Notes: generated by a model from the letters alone, not told the origin. A stretch of 54,452 bases of DNA from an uncultured Pelagibacteraceae bacterium (GCA_902619595.1 CACNFE010000009.1:1-54452), one strand, 5' to 3'; numbered from the stretch's first letter, positions 39,698 to 48,377 are shown. Numbers and translations are program-made.

Positions 39698-40815
39698 TCT
39701 CTTTCAAGACACATAGCTATACCCATTCCACCTCCAATACAAAGAGTAGCTAAACCTTTTTTTGAACTTCTTCTTTTCATCTCATGAAGCAAGGTTACTA
39801 CTATTCTACAGCCAGATGCTCCAATTGGATGTCCTAAAGCAATTGCACCTCCATTTACGTTAACAATATTTTCAGGTATTTTTAATTCTTTAATTACGGC
39901 TAAACTCTGCGCTGCAAACGCCTCGTTTGACTCAATTAAATCTAAATCGTTGATTTTCCAATTCGCAATCTCAAGAGCTTTTTTTGATGCAGGAATTGGA
40001 CCAGATCCCATGAGGGCTGGATCTACACCACAAGATGCCCATGAAACAATTTTACCAAGTGGTTCTAGATCTCTTTTTTCAGACTCGTTTCTTTTCATAA
40101 TTAAAACTCCTGCCGCTCCATCATTTACACCTGAAGAATTACCAGGGGTTACTGTTCCATCTTTCTTAAATACCGGTTTAAGCTTAGTTAAATCTTGAAA
40201 TGTTATATTCGCTCTAGGATGTTCATCTTTAAAAGATTTATAACTTTCATTTTTAATAATCTCATCTTCAAACTTTTTTTTTTTAATAGCGTCTTGCACT
40301 TTTGATTGAGAATTTAATGCAAAATTGTCTTGCTCATCCCTTGTGATATTCCATTTTTCAGCAACATTTTCAGCTGTAACTCCCATATGATAATTATTAA
40401 ATGCATCAATTAAACCATCTTTCATCATTAATTCCTTGTTACATCTAGACATGCTTTCTTGGCCACCAGCTATTATTACTTTTGATGAATCTAGTAATAA
40501 GGATTGGTAGGCTAAGACTATTGCTCTTAGACCGGATCCACAAACCTGATTTACTATATAGGAAATTTTATCGTGTGGAATCTTTGCTCCTATCGCTGCT
40601 TGTCTTGCTGGATTCTGTCCAACATTACTAGTCAAAACTTGACCTAGAATAACCTCGTCAATCTCGTCTGGCTTTATAGATGTTTGCTTTAAAATATCTG
40701 TGATAACAATCTTTCCTAAATCATGGGCAGCTTTATTTCCCCACATTCCATTAAATTTTCCTATTGCTGTTCTAGTAGCATTTACAATAACAACATCTTG
40801 GGAAGATTTCTGCAT
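39694..40815 (-). CDS. Acetyl-CoA C-acetyltransferase (thiolase)
   Basis: The 373-residue enzyme starts best at the ATG at 40813-40815; three further upstream codons lead to a TTG. The acyl-binding cysteine is Cys92 in VCGSGLRAI, and the second-half signature has GGAIALGHPIGASGCR and the final Cys in CIGGGMG. NEAFAAQ completes the active site. This is the biosynthetic thiolase type that condenses two acetyl-CoA or cleaves acetoacetyl-CoA, giving links to acetoacetate and butyrate metabolism. It follows tRNA-Arg on the opposite strand. Gene name (phaA or atoB) cannot be settled. Confidence 0.92.
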   Translation of the reverse strand: MQKSSQDVVIVNATRTAIGKFNGMWGNKAAHDLGKIVITDILKQTSIKPDEIDEVILGQVLTSNVGQNPARQAAIGAKIPHDKISYIVNQVCGSGLRAIVLAYQSLLLDSSKVIIAGGQESMSRCNKELMMKDGLIDAFNNYHMGVTAENVAEKWNITRDEQDNFALNSQSKVQDAIKKKKFEDEIIKNESYKSFKDEHPRANITFQDLTKLKPVFKKDGTVTPGNSSGVNDGAAGVLIMKRNESEKRDLEPLGKIVSWASCGVDPALMGSGPIPASKKALEIANWKINDLDLIESNEAFAAQSLAVIKELKIPENIVNVNGGAIALGHPIGASGCRIVVTLLHEMKRRSSKKGLATLCIGGGMGIAMCLERD

Positions 40816-40887
40816 AAGAAACAATTATTATTTGATTTAAAATTACATTAATAAATTATAAATATATAGTAAAAAAAATTTAAATAT

Positions 40888-40964
40888 GCGCCTGTAGCTC
40901 AACTGGATAGAGCGCTTGGCTACGGACCAGGAGGTTCTGGGTTCGACTCCTAGCAGGCGCACCA
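40888..40964 (+). tRNA. tRNA-Arg (anticodon ACG)
   Basis: A 77-base cloverleaf: acceptor stem GCGCCTG with CAGGCGC, D-arm with AGCTCAACTGGATAGAGC, anticodon stem CTTGG/CCAGG around CTACGGA (anticodon ACG, normally edited to ICG), T-loop GGTTCGACTCC, and encoded CCA at 40962-40964. A tiny membrane-protein frame starts 16 bases downstream. Confidence 0.97.
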
Positions 40965-40979
40965 ATTATTAAGGAGATT

Positions 40980-41063
40980 ATGAAAGTATCTTTACAAAAA
41001 TCCGTAGTTCTTTTCTTTTCAATTGTGTTTATAATATTAATTATTTTAACAATATTTCTATAA
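40980..41063 (+). CDS. Possible 27-residue membrane peptide
   Basis: An ATG at 40980 with AAGGAG just upstream (40971-40976, a short spacing) opens a 27-codon frame ending TAA at 41061-41063. After the basic start MKVSLQKS the remainder is a single hydrophobic helix of Val, Leu, Phe and Ile with no charge, like other bacterial one-helix membrane peptides. It lies between tRNA-Arg and the thioesterase gene and is too short for usual gene callers. The purine-rich site in A/T-rich DNA is the main support; A/T-rich random sequence also produces hydrophobic peptides. Confidence 0.4.
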   Translation: MKVSLQKSVVLFFSIVFIILIILTIFL

Positions 41064-41071
41064 ATTTTATT

Positions 41072-41473
41072 ATGACTATAAAATTTGAACAACTAAGTTC
41101 TGCCTCAGGCTTTATGAAGCATAACGGAGGTCTTTTATTTAGAACAATTTCAGAAGATCAATATGAATTTAAAACAATCGTGACAGAAAATCATTTGAAT
41201 AGAGTAAAAATAACTCATGGAGGTTATATAGCTTCAATAATAGATGCAGGACTTGGGACTGCAGCTAGTAGATGCGCGGGCAATGTCCCATGTGTTACAA
41301 TATCTTTAGACATAAAATATATTGCACCATCAAAGGAAGGAGACGAAATTATTGGCTTTACAAAAATTTTAAAAAAAACTAAGACCATGGTTTTTCTTAC
41401 ATGTGATTTAAAATGTAATGATAAGATTATTGCTAATGCTTCGGGGGTTTGGAAAATTTATAAAAATAAATAG
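41072..41473 (+). CDS. PaaI-family thioesterase (hotdog fold)
   Basis: The 133-residue protein shows the hotdog-fold acyl-CoA thioesterase pattern of the PaaI/YdiI group: HNGGLLFR near residue 17, HLNRVKITHGGYIASIIDAG around residues 46-65 (the conserved HGG..a..D catalytic region), then VTISLDIKYIAP. These enzymes hydrolyse acyl-CoA esters, often to release trapped CoA. It lies 8 bp after the possible membrane peptide and 106 bp before the helicase gene. Its acyl substrate cannot be named. Confidence 0.85.
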   Translation: MTIKFEQLSSASGFMKHNGGLLFRTISEDQYEFKTIVTENHLNRVKITHGGYIASIIDAGLGTAASRCAGNVPCVTISLDIKYIAPSKEGDEIIGFTKILKKTKTMVFLTCDLKCNDKIIANASGVWKIYKNK

Positions 41474-41500
41474 AAATGAGAACTTTTAGATCAATGATTC

Positions 41501-41521
41501 GGACTAGTTTTAGTCTATTTT
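41501..41521 (+). terminator. Candidate terminator after the thioesterase gene
   Basis: GACTA at 41502-41506 pairs with TAGTC at 41511-41515 around a four-base loop, followed by ATTTTTG. The stem is short (extended by one G-U pair) but is followed by a T run, and it lies 28 bases after the thioesterase stop in the otherwise unremarkable 106-base gap before the helicase. Confidence 0.4.
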
Positions 41522-41579
41522 TGTTCTATACACACAACAATATATAGTATTAAATTTTAATAAGACACAAATAGTAGAA

Positions 41580-44048
41580 ATGAAAAAAAACAAATTAGTT
41601 GCTGTTCTTGGTCCTACAAATACAGGAAAAACCTATCTTGCAATTGAAACTATGCTCTCATTCGAAACTGGGATGATTGGTTTTCCATTAAGATTGTTAG
41701 CTAGAGAGGTATATGACAAAGTAATTAAAAAAGTAGATCCTAGTAAAGTGGCTTTAATAACAGGTGAAGAAAAGATCATACCAATTAACGCAAAATATTA
41801 TTTATGCACAGTGGAGTCAATGCCAATCGATAAAAACTTGGAATTTGTTGGGATTGATGAAATTCAAATGTGTACAGATCATGAGAGAGGTCATATTTTT
41901 ACTGATAGATTGTTAAATCTTAGAGGTGATAAAACAACTATGTTTATGGGATCATATTCCATGAAAAATATCATAAAAAAATTAGATGAGGATGTAGAAT
42001 TTATTGATAGAAAGAGACTTTCAAAATTAACTTTTTCAGGTCATAAAAAAATTTCAAGAATTGAGAGAAAGAGTGCAATTATTGCTTTTTCTGCTGAAGA
42101 GGTTTATGCAATTGCAGAGCTAATAAGAAGACAAAAGGGTGGAGCTGCTATTGTTATGGGATCTCTAAGCCCAAAGACGAGAAATTCGCAAGTTGAACTC
42201 TACCAATCTGGAGATGTTGATTTTTTAGTTGCAACAGATGCAATAGGTATGGGTATTAATATGGATTTAGATAATGTTTATTTTTCTAATCTTAAAAAAT
42301 TTGATGGAAGAAAAATGAGAAGGTTAAACCTTGCGGAAATTGGCCAAATCGCTGGGAGAGCAGGACGGTACTTAAATGATGGATTGTTTGGAATAACTGG
42401 CGATTGTGGAGAAATTAGTGCTGAGGAAGTTGAACTACTTGAAAATCATAAGTTTAATGAAATTCATACATTATACTGGCGTAATCCAAATTTAAATTTC
42501 AAGAATGGTAACGAATTAATAAAGTCTTTGGATGAAAGACCAAATAAGAGTTGGTTAAAAAGAATTTATGAATGTGAGGACGAAAAGGTACTTAAAACAA
42601 TACTTAAAGATACTGAAAATCTCACAATTTTTAATGATGAAAATGAACTAAAGTTACTTTGGGAATGTTGCCAAATACCAGATTTTGCAAAAAAAAGTTA
42701 TGGTAATCATTTAGAGGTTGTTGGAAAAGTTTTTAATTTTTTGAGAGAAAAACCAGGTAGAATTTCAAATCTTTTCATGAAACAACAACTTTCCCATCTA
42801 GATAAACTAGATGGCAATGTTGACTCAATATCTAACAGAATAGCAAATGTCAGAACTTGGTCATATATTTCAAATAAAATTAATTGGGTAGATAATCAAG
42901 ATTACTGGATAGAGAGGACAAAAAATTTGGAAGATAAATTATCAGATAGATTGCACGAAGAGTTAACAAAAAGTTTTATAGATAAAAGAGCTAGTGTTTT
43001 AGCAAGAGGTTTAAAACAGGATATTTCTTTTGACACAAAAATATTAAGTGACGAAAAGGTAATGATTAATAATCAATACATTGGTCAATTGAAGGGATTG
43101 AAGCTTGAATTAGATTATAAAATTGGGGCACTGGATACTGATATAAAATCATTAAAGAAAGCTGCAAGACAAAACGTTAGCCCAGAAATTTTAAAGAGAA
43201 TAGATCAAATTATCAAGACTGGATTACTAGATTTAAGAAATGATTTTAAAATTTACTGGAATAATTCTCCTATAGCAAAACTATCTCAAGGTAGAGATTA
43301 TTTAAATCCTGAAATTAATTTAATCATAGATGATATGATAGAAAATGAAGATCAAATAAAACTACTTGAATACTTAAACTCCTGGATAAACAATAAAATT
43401 AATCAAGAATTAAAAAATTTACTTGATCTAAAAAATATTAACGAAAAAAATTCTTCTATCAGAGCATTAGCATATCAAATTTATGAAAATAATGGTGTTG
43501 TAAAAAGAGATGATGTTAGAAATTTTTTAAAATTTTTAAAGCAAGATGAAAGAAAAATATTAAGAAAGTTAGGTGTAAAATTTGGAAGATACCATGTTTT
43601 TGTTCAAAACTTATTCAAACCTAACATTGTAACATTAAGAATTTTATTGTGGAAAAACTTTCGCCAAAAAAATTTTGACCTAGATCCACCTAAATTCGGC
43701 TTGAATTTTTTTGAAAGCGACAAAAATATTGACAGAAACTTTATGTTAATTTGTGGATTTGAAAAATTTGATAAGTTTTTTGTTAGAATAGATATTTTAG
43801 AAAGACTTTTTTTAAAGATTATTGATAATGAAAAAGAAATAAAATTGGTTGCTGAAATGCTTAATCTCCTCGGATGTAGTAAAGAAAGTTTCGTTAAATT
43901 AATCAGCAAAATGGGTTATAAGACCTTTGATAAGAATAATGAGACTTTTTTTAAATATTTACCTAAAAGGGGCAAAAATGCAAATGTACCTTCAAGAAAA
44001 AATAAAGATAATCCTTTTAGTATATTAAGTGAGATAAACTTTAAATAA
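41580..44048 (+). CDS. Suv3-like superfamily 2 RNA helicase
   Basis: The 822-residue protein has helicase motifs of the Suv3/Ski2 type: Walker A VLGPTNTGKT at residues 9-18, motif II DEIQ near 92, motif V ATDAIGMGINMDL near 218, and motif VI QIAGRAGRY near 258. The C-terminal half is long, Lys-rich and helical, as in mitochondrial Suv3 and its alphaproteobacterial relatives. Suv3 unwinds RNA for the mitochondrial degradosome; the bacterial homologues' job is less known. It shares one base with the TerB gene (TAATG), so is probably co-transcribed with TerB, ferredoxin and CarD genes. Confidence 0.88.
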   Translation: MKKNKLVAVLGPTNTGKTYLAIETMLSFETGMIGFPLRLLAREVYDKVIKKVDPSKVALITGEEKIIPINAKYYLCTVESMPIDKNLEFVGIDEIQMCTDHERGHIFTDRLLNLRGDKTTMFMGSYSMKNIIKKLDEDVEFIDRKRLSKLTFSGHKKISRIERKSAIIAFSAEEVYAIAELIRRQKGGAAIVMGSLSPKTRNSQVELYQSGDVDFLVATDAIGMGINMDLDNVYFSNLKKFDGRKMRRLNLAEIGQIAGRAGRYLNDGLFGITGDCGEISAEEVELLENHKFNEIHTLYWRNPNLNFKNGNELIKSLDERPNKSWLKRIYECEDEKVLKTILKDTENLTIFNDENELKLLWECCQIPDFAKKSYGNHLEVVGKVFNFLREKPGRISNLFMKQQLSHLDKLDGNVDSISNRIANVRTWSYISNKINWVDNQDYWIERTKNLEDKLSDRLHEELTKSFIDKRASVLARGLKQDISFDTKILSDEKVMINNQYIGQLKGLKLELDYKIGALDTDIKSLKKAARQNVSPEILKRIDQIIKTGLLDLRNDFKIYWNNSPIAKLSQGRDYLNPEINLIIDDMIENEDQIKLLEYLNSWINNKINQELKNLLDLKNINEKNSSIRALAYQIYENNGVVKRDDVRNFLKFLKQDERKILRKLGVKFGRYHVFVQNLFKPNIVTLRILLWKNFRQKNFDLDPPKFGLNFFESDKNIDRNFMLICGFEKFDKFFVRIDILERLFLKIIDNEKEIKLVAEMLNLLGCSKESFVKLISKMGYKTFDKNNETFFKYLPKRGKNANVPSRKNKDNPFSILSEINFK

Positions 44049-44473
44049 TGTTCGATTTTTTAAAAAAAAAAGAAAAAAAAACTTCTAATAATGATAACAA
44101 GCTTATCATGTCTGCAGCATTATTAATACACGCAGCAAAAATTGATCAAAATTTTACTGAAAAAGAAAAAATAATAATTAAGAAAACTTTATTGGAAATA
44201 GGTGCAAAGGAACAAGAATTAGAAAATATATACAATGAAGCAGAGAAAATTGAAAATAATTCAAACCAAATTCTTGATTTTACAAGAGAGATCAAAAATT
44301 TTGACGAGGAATTTAAGGTAAAAATTACTGAGTCTTTATGGAGTATTATATTTTCTGATGGTTCGTCTGATATGTATGAAGATAACTTTATGAGAAGACT
44401 TACAGGTCTACTCTATTTGGATAAAAAAATAGTTGGAGACATCAAAGAGAGAACAAAAAATAAAAATAAATGA
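44048..44473 (+). CDS. TerB-family protein
   Basis: A 141-residue, all-helical acidic/basic protein. [30 protein letters not shown] followed by [23 protein letters not shown] corresponds to the two metal-associated acidic helical repeats of the TerB tellurite-resistance-type domain. It has no signal peptide. TerB domain proteins are cytoplasmic and often sit on the membrane in stress systems, but solo copies are common in Alphaproteobacteria without any tellurite link. Overlaps both neighbours by 1-4 bp. Confidence 0.78.
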   Translation: MFDFLKKKEKKTSNNDNKLIMSAALLIHAAKIDQNFTEKEKIIIKKTLLEIGAKEQELENIYNEAEKIENNSNQILDFTREIKNFDEEFKVKITESLWSIIFSDGSSDMYEDNFMRRLTGLLYLDKKIVGDIKERTKNKNK

Positions 44474-44796
44474 CGTATTTAGTTAACGAGAAATGTATAA
44501 AATGTAAATTAATGGACTGTGTTGACGTATGTCCGGTTGATTGTTTTTACGAGGGAAAAAATATGCTTGTAATTAAGCCTGATGAGTGTATAGATTGTGG
44601 CGTTTGTGAGCCAGAGTGTCCTATCGATGCTATTGTTCCAGATACTGCTGAAGGAAGTGAGAAGTGGCTGGAAATGAATACTAAGTACTCGGAAATTTGG
44701 CCAAACATAAGTGAAAAAAAAGATCCACCGGCGGATCACAAAAAGTACGAGAATGAAGAAGATAAATTTAAAAAATATTTTAAAGAAAACCTTTAA
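44470..44796 (+). CDS. fdxA: Ferredoxin, seven-iron (FdxA type)
   Basis: The 108-residue protein carries cysteines in [17 protein letters not shown] and [15 protein letters not shown], binding one [3Fe-4S] and one [4Fe-4S] cluster, followed by the Fdx-type tail with [19 protein letters not shown]. It is an electron carrier in the cytoplasm, a common partner of the alphaproteobacterial CarD-family gene that follows. It overlaps the TerB gene by 4 bp (ATGA) and its end overlaps the next coding region by 44 bp. Confidence 0.93.
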   Translation: MTYLVNEKCIKCKLMDCVDVCPVDCFYEGKNMLVIKPDECIDCGVCEPECPIDAIVPDTAEGSEKWLEMNTKYSEIWPNISEKKDPPADHKKYENEEDKFKKYFKENL

Positions 44797-45595
44797 AAAA
44801 AAAGTAGTCAAAAAGAAATCAACCAAAATTAAAAAAGTAAAAAAAGTCTTAGTTAAAAAAACTAAAAATTCCATAAAAGTAAAAAAATTAAAAAATCTCA
44901 AAAAAAAAAATATAGCCAAGAATAAAGAACCTGAGAAGAATGTAAGTCTAAGAATTTCAAAACAAAATGAGTTAAAACCAGAGATCAAAAAAGTTAAAAA
45001 ACAAGAAACTGAAAAACGTGTGTATAAGATTAAAGATTATGTTGTTTATCCTAAAGATGGCGTTGGACAGATTACAGAGTTTAAGAAAATTACAATTGGT
45101 GGTATTGATGTTGAAGTATATATTATTAAACTTGTCCAGGAAAAGGCTGAATTAAAATTTCCAGTAAATAAACAATCGCTTTTAAGGCCTCTTGCTACGA
45201 TTAATCAACTAAACAAATGTGTTAGTATTTTAAAAAGTAAACAAAAAATCAAAAGATCAATGTGGAGTAGAAGAGCACAAGAATACGATGCAAAAATTAC
45301 ATCTGGAAAAATCTATGAACTTGCAGAAGTAGTAAGAGATCTGAATAAAGGTGATGATTTAATGGTTGAGCAATCTTATAGTGAAAGGCAACTTTTTGAG
45401 AAAGCATACGATAGATTGTTGACTGAATTTCAAATGGTATTAAATATTTCCTCAGAAGAAACGCAGAAAAAATTAAATAAAGCACTTAAAAGAAATTTAG
45501 AAAGTCAACCGCCGAAAACTGAAACTAAGCAAGCAATTCAAACTGAAAGTACTGAAAGTGATGATGTTTCGGTGGTAGAGGAAGAACAAGAATAA
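44753..45595 (+). CDS. CarD-family transcriptional regulator with lysine-rich N-terminal tail
   Basis: Residues from about 90 on form the CarD domain (RNA polymerase-binding Tudor-like part with [20 protein letters not shown], then helices with [18 protein letters not shown] and the DNA-side region). Residues 1-60 are almost entirely Lys, Val, Ile and Asn, a histone-tail-like basic extension; residues 250-280 are acidic and glutamine-rich. CarD binds RNA polymerase and stabilises open promoters. The ATG at 44753 is chosen; a GTG at 44711 in the same frame would add 14 residues. The gene overlaps the end of fdxA by 44 bp, which is unusually long. A strong terminator follows. Confidence 0.85.
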   Translation: MKKINLKNILKKTFKKKVVKKKSTKIKKVKKVLVKKTKNSIKVKKLKNLKKKNIAKNKEPEKNVSLRISKQNELKPEIKKVKKQETEKRVYKIKDYVVYPKDGVGQITEFKKITIGGIDVEVYIIKLVQEKAELKFPVNKQSLLRPLATINQLNKCVSILKSKQKIKRSMWSRRAQEYDAKITSGKIYELAEVVRDLNKGDDLMVEQSYSERQLFEKAYDRLLTEFQMVLNISSEETQKKLNKALKRNLESQPPKTETKQAIQTESTESDDVSVVEEEQE

Positions 45596-45597
45596 AA

Positions 45598-45636
45598 AAA
45601 AACGCTTCTCACACAAAAGTTATGAGAAGCGTTTTT
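45598..45636. terminator. Bidirectional Rho-independent terminator
   Basis: AAAAACGCTTCTCA (45598-45611) pairs with TGAGAAGCGTTTTT (45623-45636), a perfect 14-bp stem around an 11-base loop. It has an A run on the left and a T run on the right, so works on both strands. It lies 3 bases after the CarD stop and 12 bases after the stop of the hyperbasic protein gene on the minus strand, and so ends both transcripts. This is the clearest terminator in the window. Confidence 0.92.
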
Positions 45637-45647
45637 ATACAAGAAAA

Positions 45648-45716
45648 CTATCTTCTTCTTCTTTTTTTAGCTTTCTTTTTAGCTTTTTTCTTAGCTTTTT
45701 TTCTTCTTTTAGCCAT
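45648..45716 (-). CDS. 22-residue hyperbasic Lys/Ala/Arg protein
   Basis: On the minus strand an ATG at 45714-45716 opens 22 codons ending TAG at 45648-45650. Apart from Met, every residue is Ala, Lys or Arg: AKRR, then repeated AKKK units, ending in four Arg. A good ribosome-binding site (GGGAG, six bases before the ATG) and the shared terminator 12 bases past the stop support expression. It resembles the Ala/Lys-rich tails of histone H1-like bacterial proteins and could bind nucleic acid, but at this size it cannot be placed in a family. Too short for standard gene callers. Confidence 0.65.
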   Translation of the reverse strand: MAKRRKKAKKKAKKKAKKRRRR

Positions 45717-45739
45717 CTTTAGCTCCCTTTTTTTGTTTT

Positions 45740-45757
45740 GCGAAACAATTGATTCGC
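45740..45757 (-). promoter_or_regulatory. Small hairpin in the leader of the hyperbasic protein gene
   Basis: GCGAA at 45740-45744 and TTCGC at 45753-45757 form a 5-bp stem around an 8-base loop (an almost palindromic sequence centred on CAATTG). It lies between the candidate promoter and the ribosome-binding site of the minus-strand gene, so could affect translation or mRNA stability, or be an operator. No known family recognised. Confidence 0.3.
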
Positions 45758-45768
45758 TATTAACTTTA

Positions 45769-45797
45769 TTTTTATTTTTTTTATCTACATATGTCAA
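45769..45797 (-). promoter_or_regulatory. Candidate promoter of the hyperbasic protein gene
   Basis: A perfect -35 box TTGACA on the minus strand (45792-45797) is followed 17 bases later by TAAAAA (45769-45774), a 4-of-6 match to the -10 box. The gene's ATG is about 53 bases downstream. The -35 match in this A/T-rich gap is unlikely by chance alone but the -10 is weak. The rest of the 200-base gap to 45916 is A/T-rich with no gene I can support. Confidence 0.45.
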
Positions 45798-45916
45798 ACA
45801 TATAATGAATTACAAATTTGTAATTTAATTTGTAAAAAATTATTTTTAATTAATTTTTTTGTTTAGTTAAATTAATAAGAGTTTATGCGATTAATAAACG
45901 GTTTTTAAATTAGAAT

Positions 45917-47620
45917 TTAATATAAATTTTCAAATTTTTTTTTGTACATGTTAACAATTTTATATCTTTTAAGTTTCAATGTTGGTGTTAACATTCCATT
46001 TTCAATTGAAAATTTTTCATTAATAACAAAATATTTTTTAATTTTTTCTATTTTTGTTAAGTTTTTATTTATTTTCTCTAATTCTTTTTCAAAATCTTTA
46101 TCAAATGTATGTTTTTTTTCTTCTGTTGGTACAATTAATGCAACTAAAAATGGTTTATTATCTCCATAAACAATAGCTTGATCTACAAAATCTGAATTAG
46201 TAATTTCTGTCTCAACTTTTGATGGAGAAATATTGTCACCACCAGGAGTGATTAAAATATCTTTTTTTCTGTCCGTAATGATTAAATAATCGTTTTCAAA
46301 TTTGCCAATATCTCCTGTATGTAACCAGCCATCTACTAAAATTTTTTTTGTTTCAATCTCATTGTTCCAATAACCCAACATTACATTTTCTCCTTTAACT
46401 AAAATTTCACCATCTTCGGCTATTTTTACTTGATTTTCATTAAATGGTGGACCTACAGTTTCTACTCTTATGTCATTTAAAGGATTACAACTTACCACTG
46501 GCGAGGTTTCGGTTAATCCATAACCTTGTAAAGTTGGTAAACCTATGGAATTTAAAAATAATCCTATATCCACATTTAAAGCACCTCCGCCAGAAACGAA
46601 TGTTTTTAAAGATCCTCCAAATTGTTTCTTAATTTTTTTTCTAACTAAAACATCTAAAATTTTATTAAAAATATTGTCAATAAATCCAATTTTATTTTTT
46701 TTTATTTTTTTCAAACCTAAGTCTATTGTCTTTTTTATTAAAATTTTTTTGATACCTTTTGTTTTATTAAAATTTGAATTTATCTTTTGAAATAGATTTT
46801 GATAGAATCTAGGCACTGCTGTCATTATGTGAGGTTTGCATTCGTTCATATTTTTAATCAACTTATCTATACTTTCTGCATAAAAAATTTGAGCACCTAG
46901 TGAAATTTGTACAAATTGAACTGTATGCTCATATGAGTGCGAAAGAGGCAACCAAGTCAGAAAACGAGTTTTTTCTTGAATTAAAGTTGAGAGTAAATTT
47001 AAAGCTCCTGAGCAATTACTTAATATTCCTCCATGGCTTAACATTACACCTTTGGGATTTCCTTGGGTACCTGATGTATAAATTATACAAGCTAGATCTT
47101 TCCTTAATAATTCACAAGTTGGTAAATTATTATAATCCAAATTAGATTTTTCTAGAATATCATTTAAGTATAAATAATCTTTGTTTTCAATTTCTGTGGA
47201 TTTATCGAAACAGAAAATTTTTTTTATAAAATCCTTATGACTAATAATTTTTCTTATTTTTTGGTATTGTTCATTATTTGAAAATAAAACTATGCTAGGC
47301 CTACAATCATCAATAATATATTCATAATCTTTTTCTATATATGTTGTGTACGCTGGCACAGTTATACCATTTGATAACATTATGGATAGGTCAGATATAA
47401 ACCACTCTGGCCTATTTTCTGAGATCAATAAGCACCTATCACCTTTTTTAATATATTTTGATATTTCTGAGGAAAGATTGATTATTGCATTTTTTGTTTG
47501 TTCCCAAGAATAAGTTTTTTCTAAATTTTTTAAACTTGTTAAGAGTATCTCATCTTTTTTTTGAGATTTATATTTTTCAAAAAATAGTTCAACTAAATTA
47601 TTTGTGTTTTTTAATTCCAT
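45917..47620 (-). CDS. Long-chain acyl-CoA synthetase (AMP-binding enzyme)
   Basis: The 567-residue ANL-superfamily enzyme activates fatty acids with ATP and CoA. The ATP-binding loop is CIIYTSGTQGNPKGVMLSH near residue 177, the acyl-adenylate motif GYGLTETSPV near 362, and DGWLHTGDIGKF with ITDRKKDILITPGG marks the hinge and catalytic Lys region. It has the shorter bacterial/plant-type ACS pattern rather than the classic FadD fold opening. Probably a cytoplasmic or membrane-associated fatty acid activator. tRNA-Leu precedes it on the same strand by 6 bases. Confidence 0.87.
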   Translation of the reverse strand: MELKNTNNLVELFFEKYKSQKKDEILLTSLKNLEKTYSWEQTKNAIINLSSEISKYIKKGDRCLLISENRPEWFISDLSIMLSNGITVPAYTTYIEKDYEYIIDDCRPSIVLFSNNEQYQKIRKIISHKDFIKKIFCFDKSTEIENKDYLYLNDILEKSNLDYNNLPTCELLRKDLACIIYTSGTQGNPKGVMLSHGGILSNCSGALNLLSTLIQEKTRFLTWLPLSHSYEHTVQFVQISLGAQIFYAESIDKLIKNMNECKPHIMTAVPRFYQNLFQKINSNFNKTKGIKKILIKKTIDLGLKKIKKNKIGFIDNIFNKILDVLVRKKIKKQFGGSLKTFVSGGGALNVDIGLFLNSIGLPTLQGYGLTETSPVVSCNPLNDIRVETVGPPFNENQVKIAEDGEILVKGENVMLGYWNNEIETKKILVDGWLHTGDIGKFENDYLIITDRKKDILITPGGDNISPSKVETEITNSDFVDQAIVYGDNKPFLVALIVPTEEKKHTFDKDFEKELEKINKNLTKIEKIKKYFVINEKFSIENGMLTPTLKLKRYKIVNMYKKKFENLY

Positions 47621-47626
47621 TTAACT

Positions 47627-47711
47627 TGGTGGGCGAAGAGAGAATCGAACTCTCACTTCTTGCGAAACACGATTTTGAGTCGTGCGCGTCTACCAGTTCC
47701 GCCATTCGCCC
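47627..47711 (-). tRNA. tRNA-Leu (anticodon CAA)
   Basis: On the minus strand a class II tRNA with acceptor stem GGGCGAA/TTCGCCC, anticodon stem CACGA/TCGTG around CTCAAAA (anticodon CAA), a long variable arm, T-loop AGTTCGATTCT and encoded CCA at 47627-47629. It lies between the acyl-CoA synthetase gene (downstream) and the divergent YqaA-like gene. Confidence 0.97.
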
Positions 47712-47780
47712 TTTAGTTTGCATAAGTTATTATATTAAAAATAAATAGTATAAGAACTTAAATTGTAATAAAACGAAAAA

Positions 47781-48377
47781 ATGTACAAAAAACTCTATCT
47801 AAAATCTTTAGAACTAGCTGCACACAAAAGTTCTGAATTCTATTTAGCTTTAGTATCCTTTATAGAGAGTTCTTTTTTTCCTATACCTCCAGATGTGATG
47901 ATTGTTCCTATGGTGATGGCAAGAAAAGATAGATTTATTAGAATTTTTTTAAATGCAACTATTTTTTCTGTATTGGGGGGAATATTTGGATATTTTATTG
48001 GATTTATCTTTTCAGACCTAGCAATGTCAGTTGTTGAATTTTATAATTATGAAGACAAAGTAAATAATTTAAAAACAAGATTATCTGAGGGAAGTGGTTT
48101 ATATATTTGGTTAATAACTCTTTTTCTTGCAGGTTTCACACCTCTTCCATTTAAAGTTTTTACAATAACAAGCGGTTTAATAAGTTTTAATATTTTTATT
48201 TTTATAATTATTTGTTTGATTTCAAGGGGTTTGAGGTTTTTTATAGTCTCTTATTTTACTTATAGGTTTGGAGAACCTTTTGTTAACTTTATAGAAAAAA
48301 AAGGTGCATTATGGTCCACAGTTGTTGGATTACTTTTGATACCTATATTTATACTAATTTATTTTATAATAAAATAA
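47781..48377 (+). CDS. YqaA/DedA-family (VTT domain) membrane protein
   Basis: The 198-residue protein has about four to five membrane segments and the VTT/SNARE-associated core: SFIESSFFPIPPDVMIVPMVMARKDR resembles the Ex[FY]xxxxPxE re-entrant region, and GGIFGYFIGF plus FLAGFTPLPFKVFTITSGL match the second half. Members act in membrane lipid handling or undecaprenyl-phosphate recycling; YqaA is undefined. It begins a run of three adjacent plus-strand genes with dsbB and coq7. Confidence 0.8.
   Translation: MYKKLYLKSLELAAHKSSEFYLALVSFIESSFFPIPPDVMIVPMVMARKDRFIRIFLNATIFSVLGGIFGYFIGFIFSDLAMSVVEFYNYEDKVNNLKTRLSEGSGLYIWLITLFLAGFTPLPFKVFTITSGLISFNIFIFIIICLISRGLRFFIVSYFTYRFGEPFVNFIEKKGALWSTVVGLLLIPIFILIYFIIK

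Noticed and set aside
45622-45828. Hydrophobic Leu/Phe-rich plus-strand protein
   Set aside because: It is the antisense reading of the Lys/Ala/Arg repeat gene and its leader; the minus-strand frame has the RBS and terminator.
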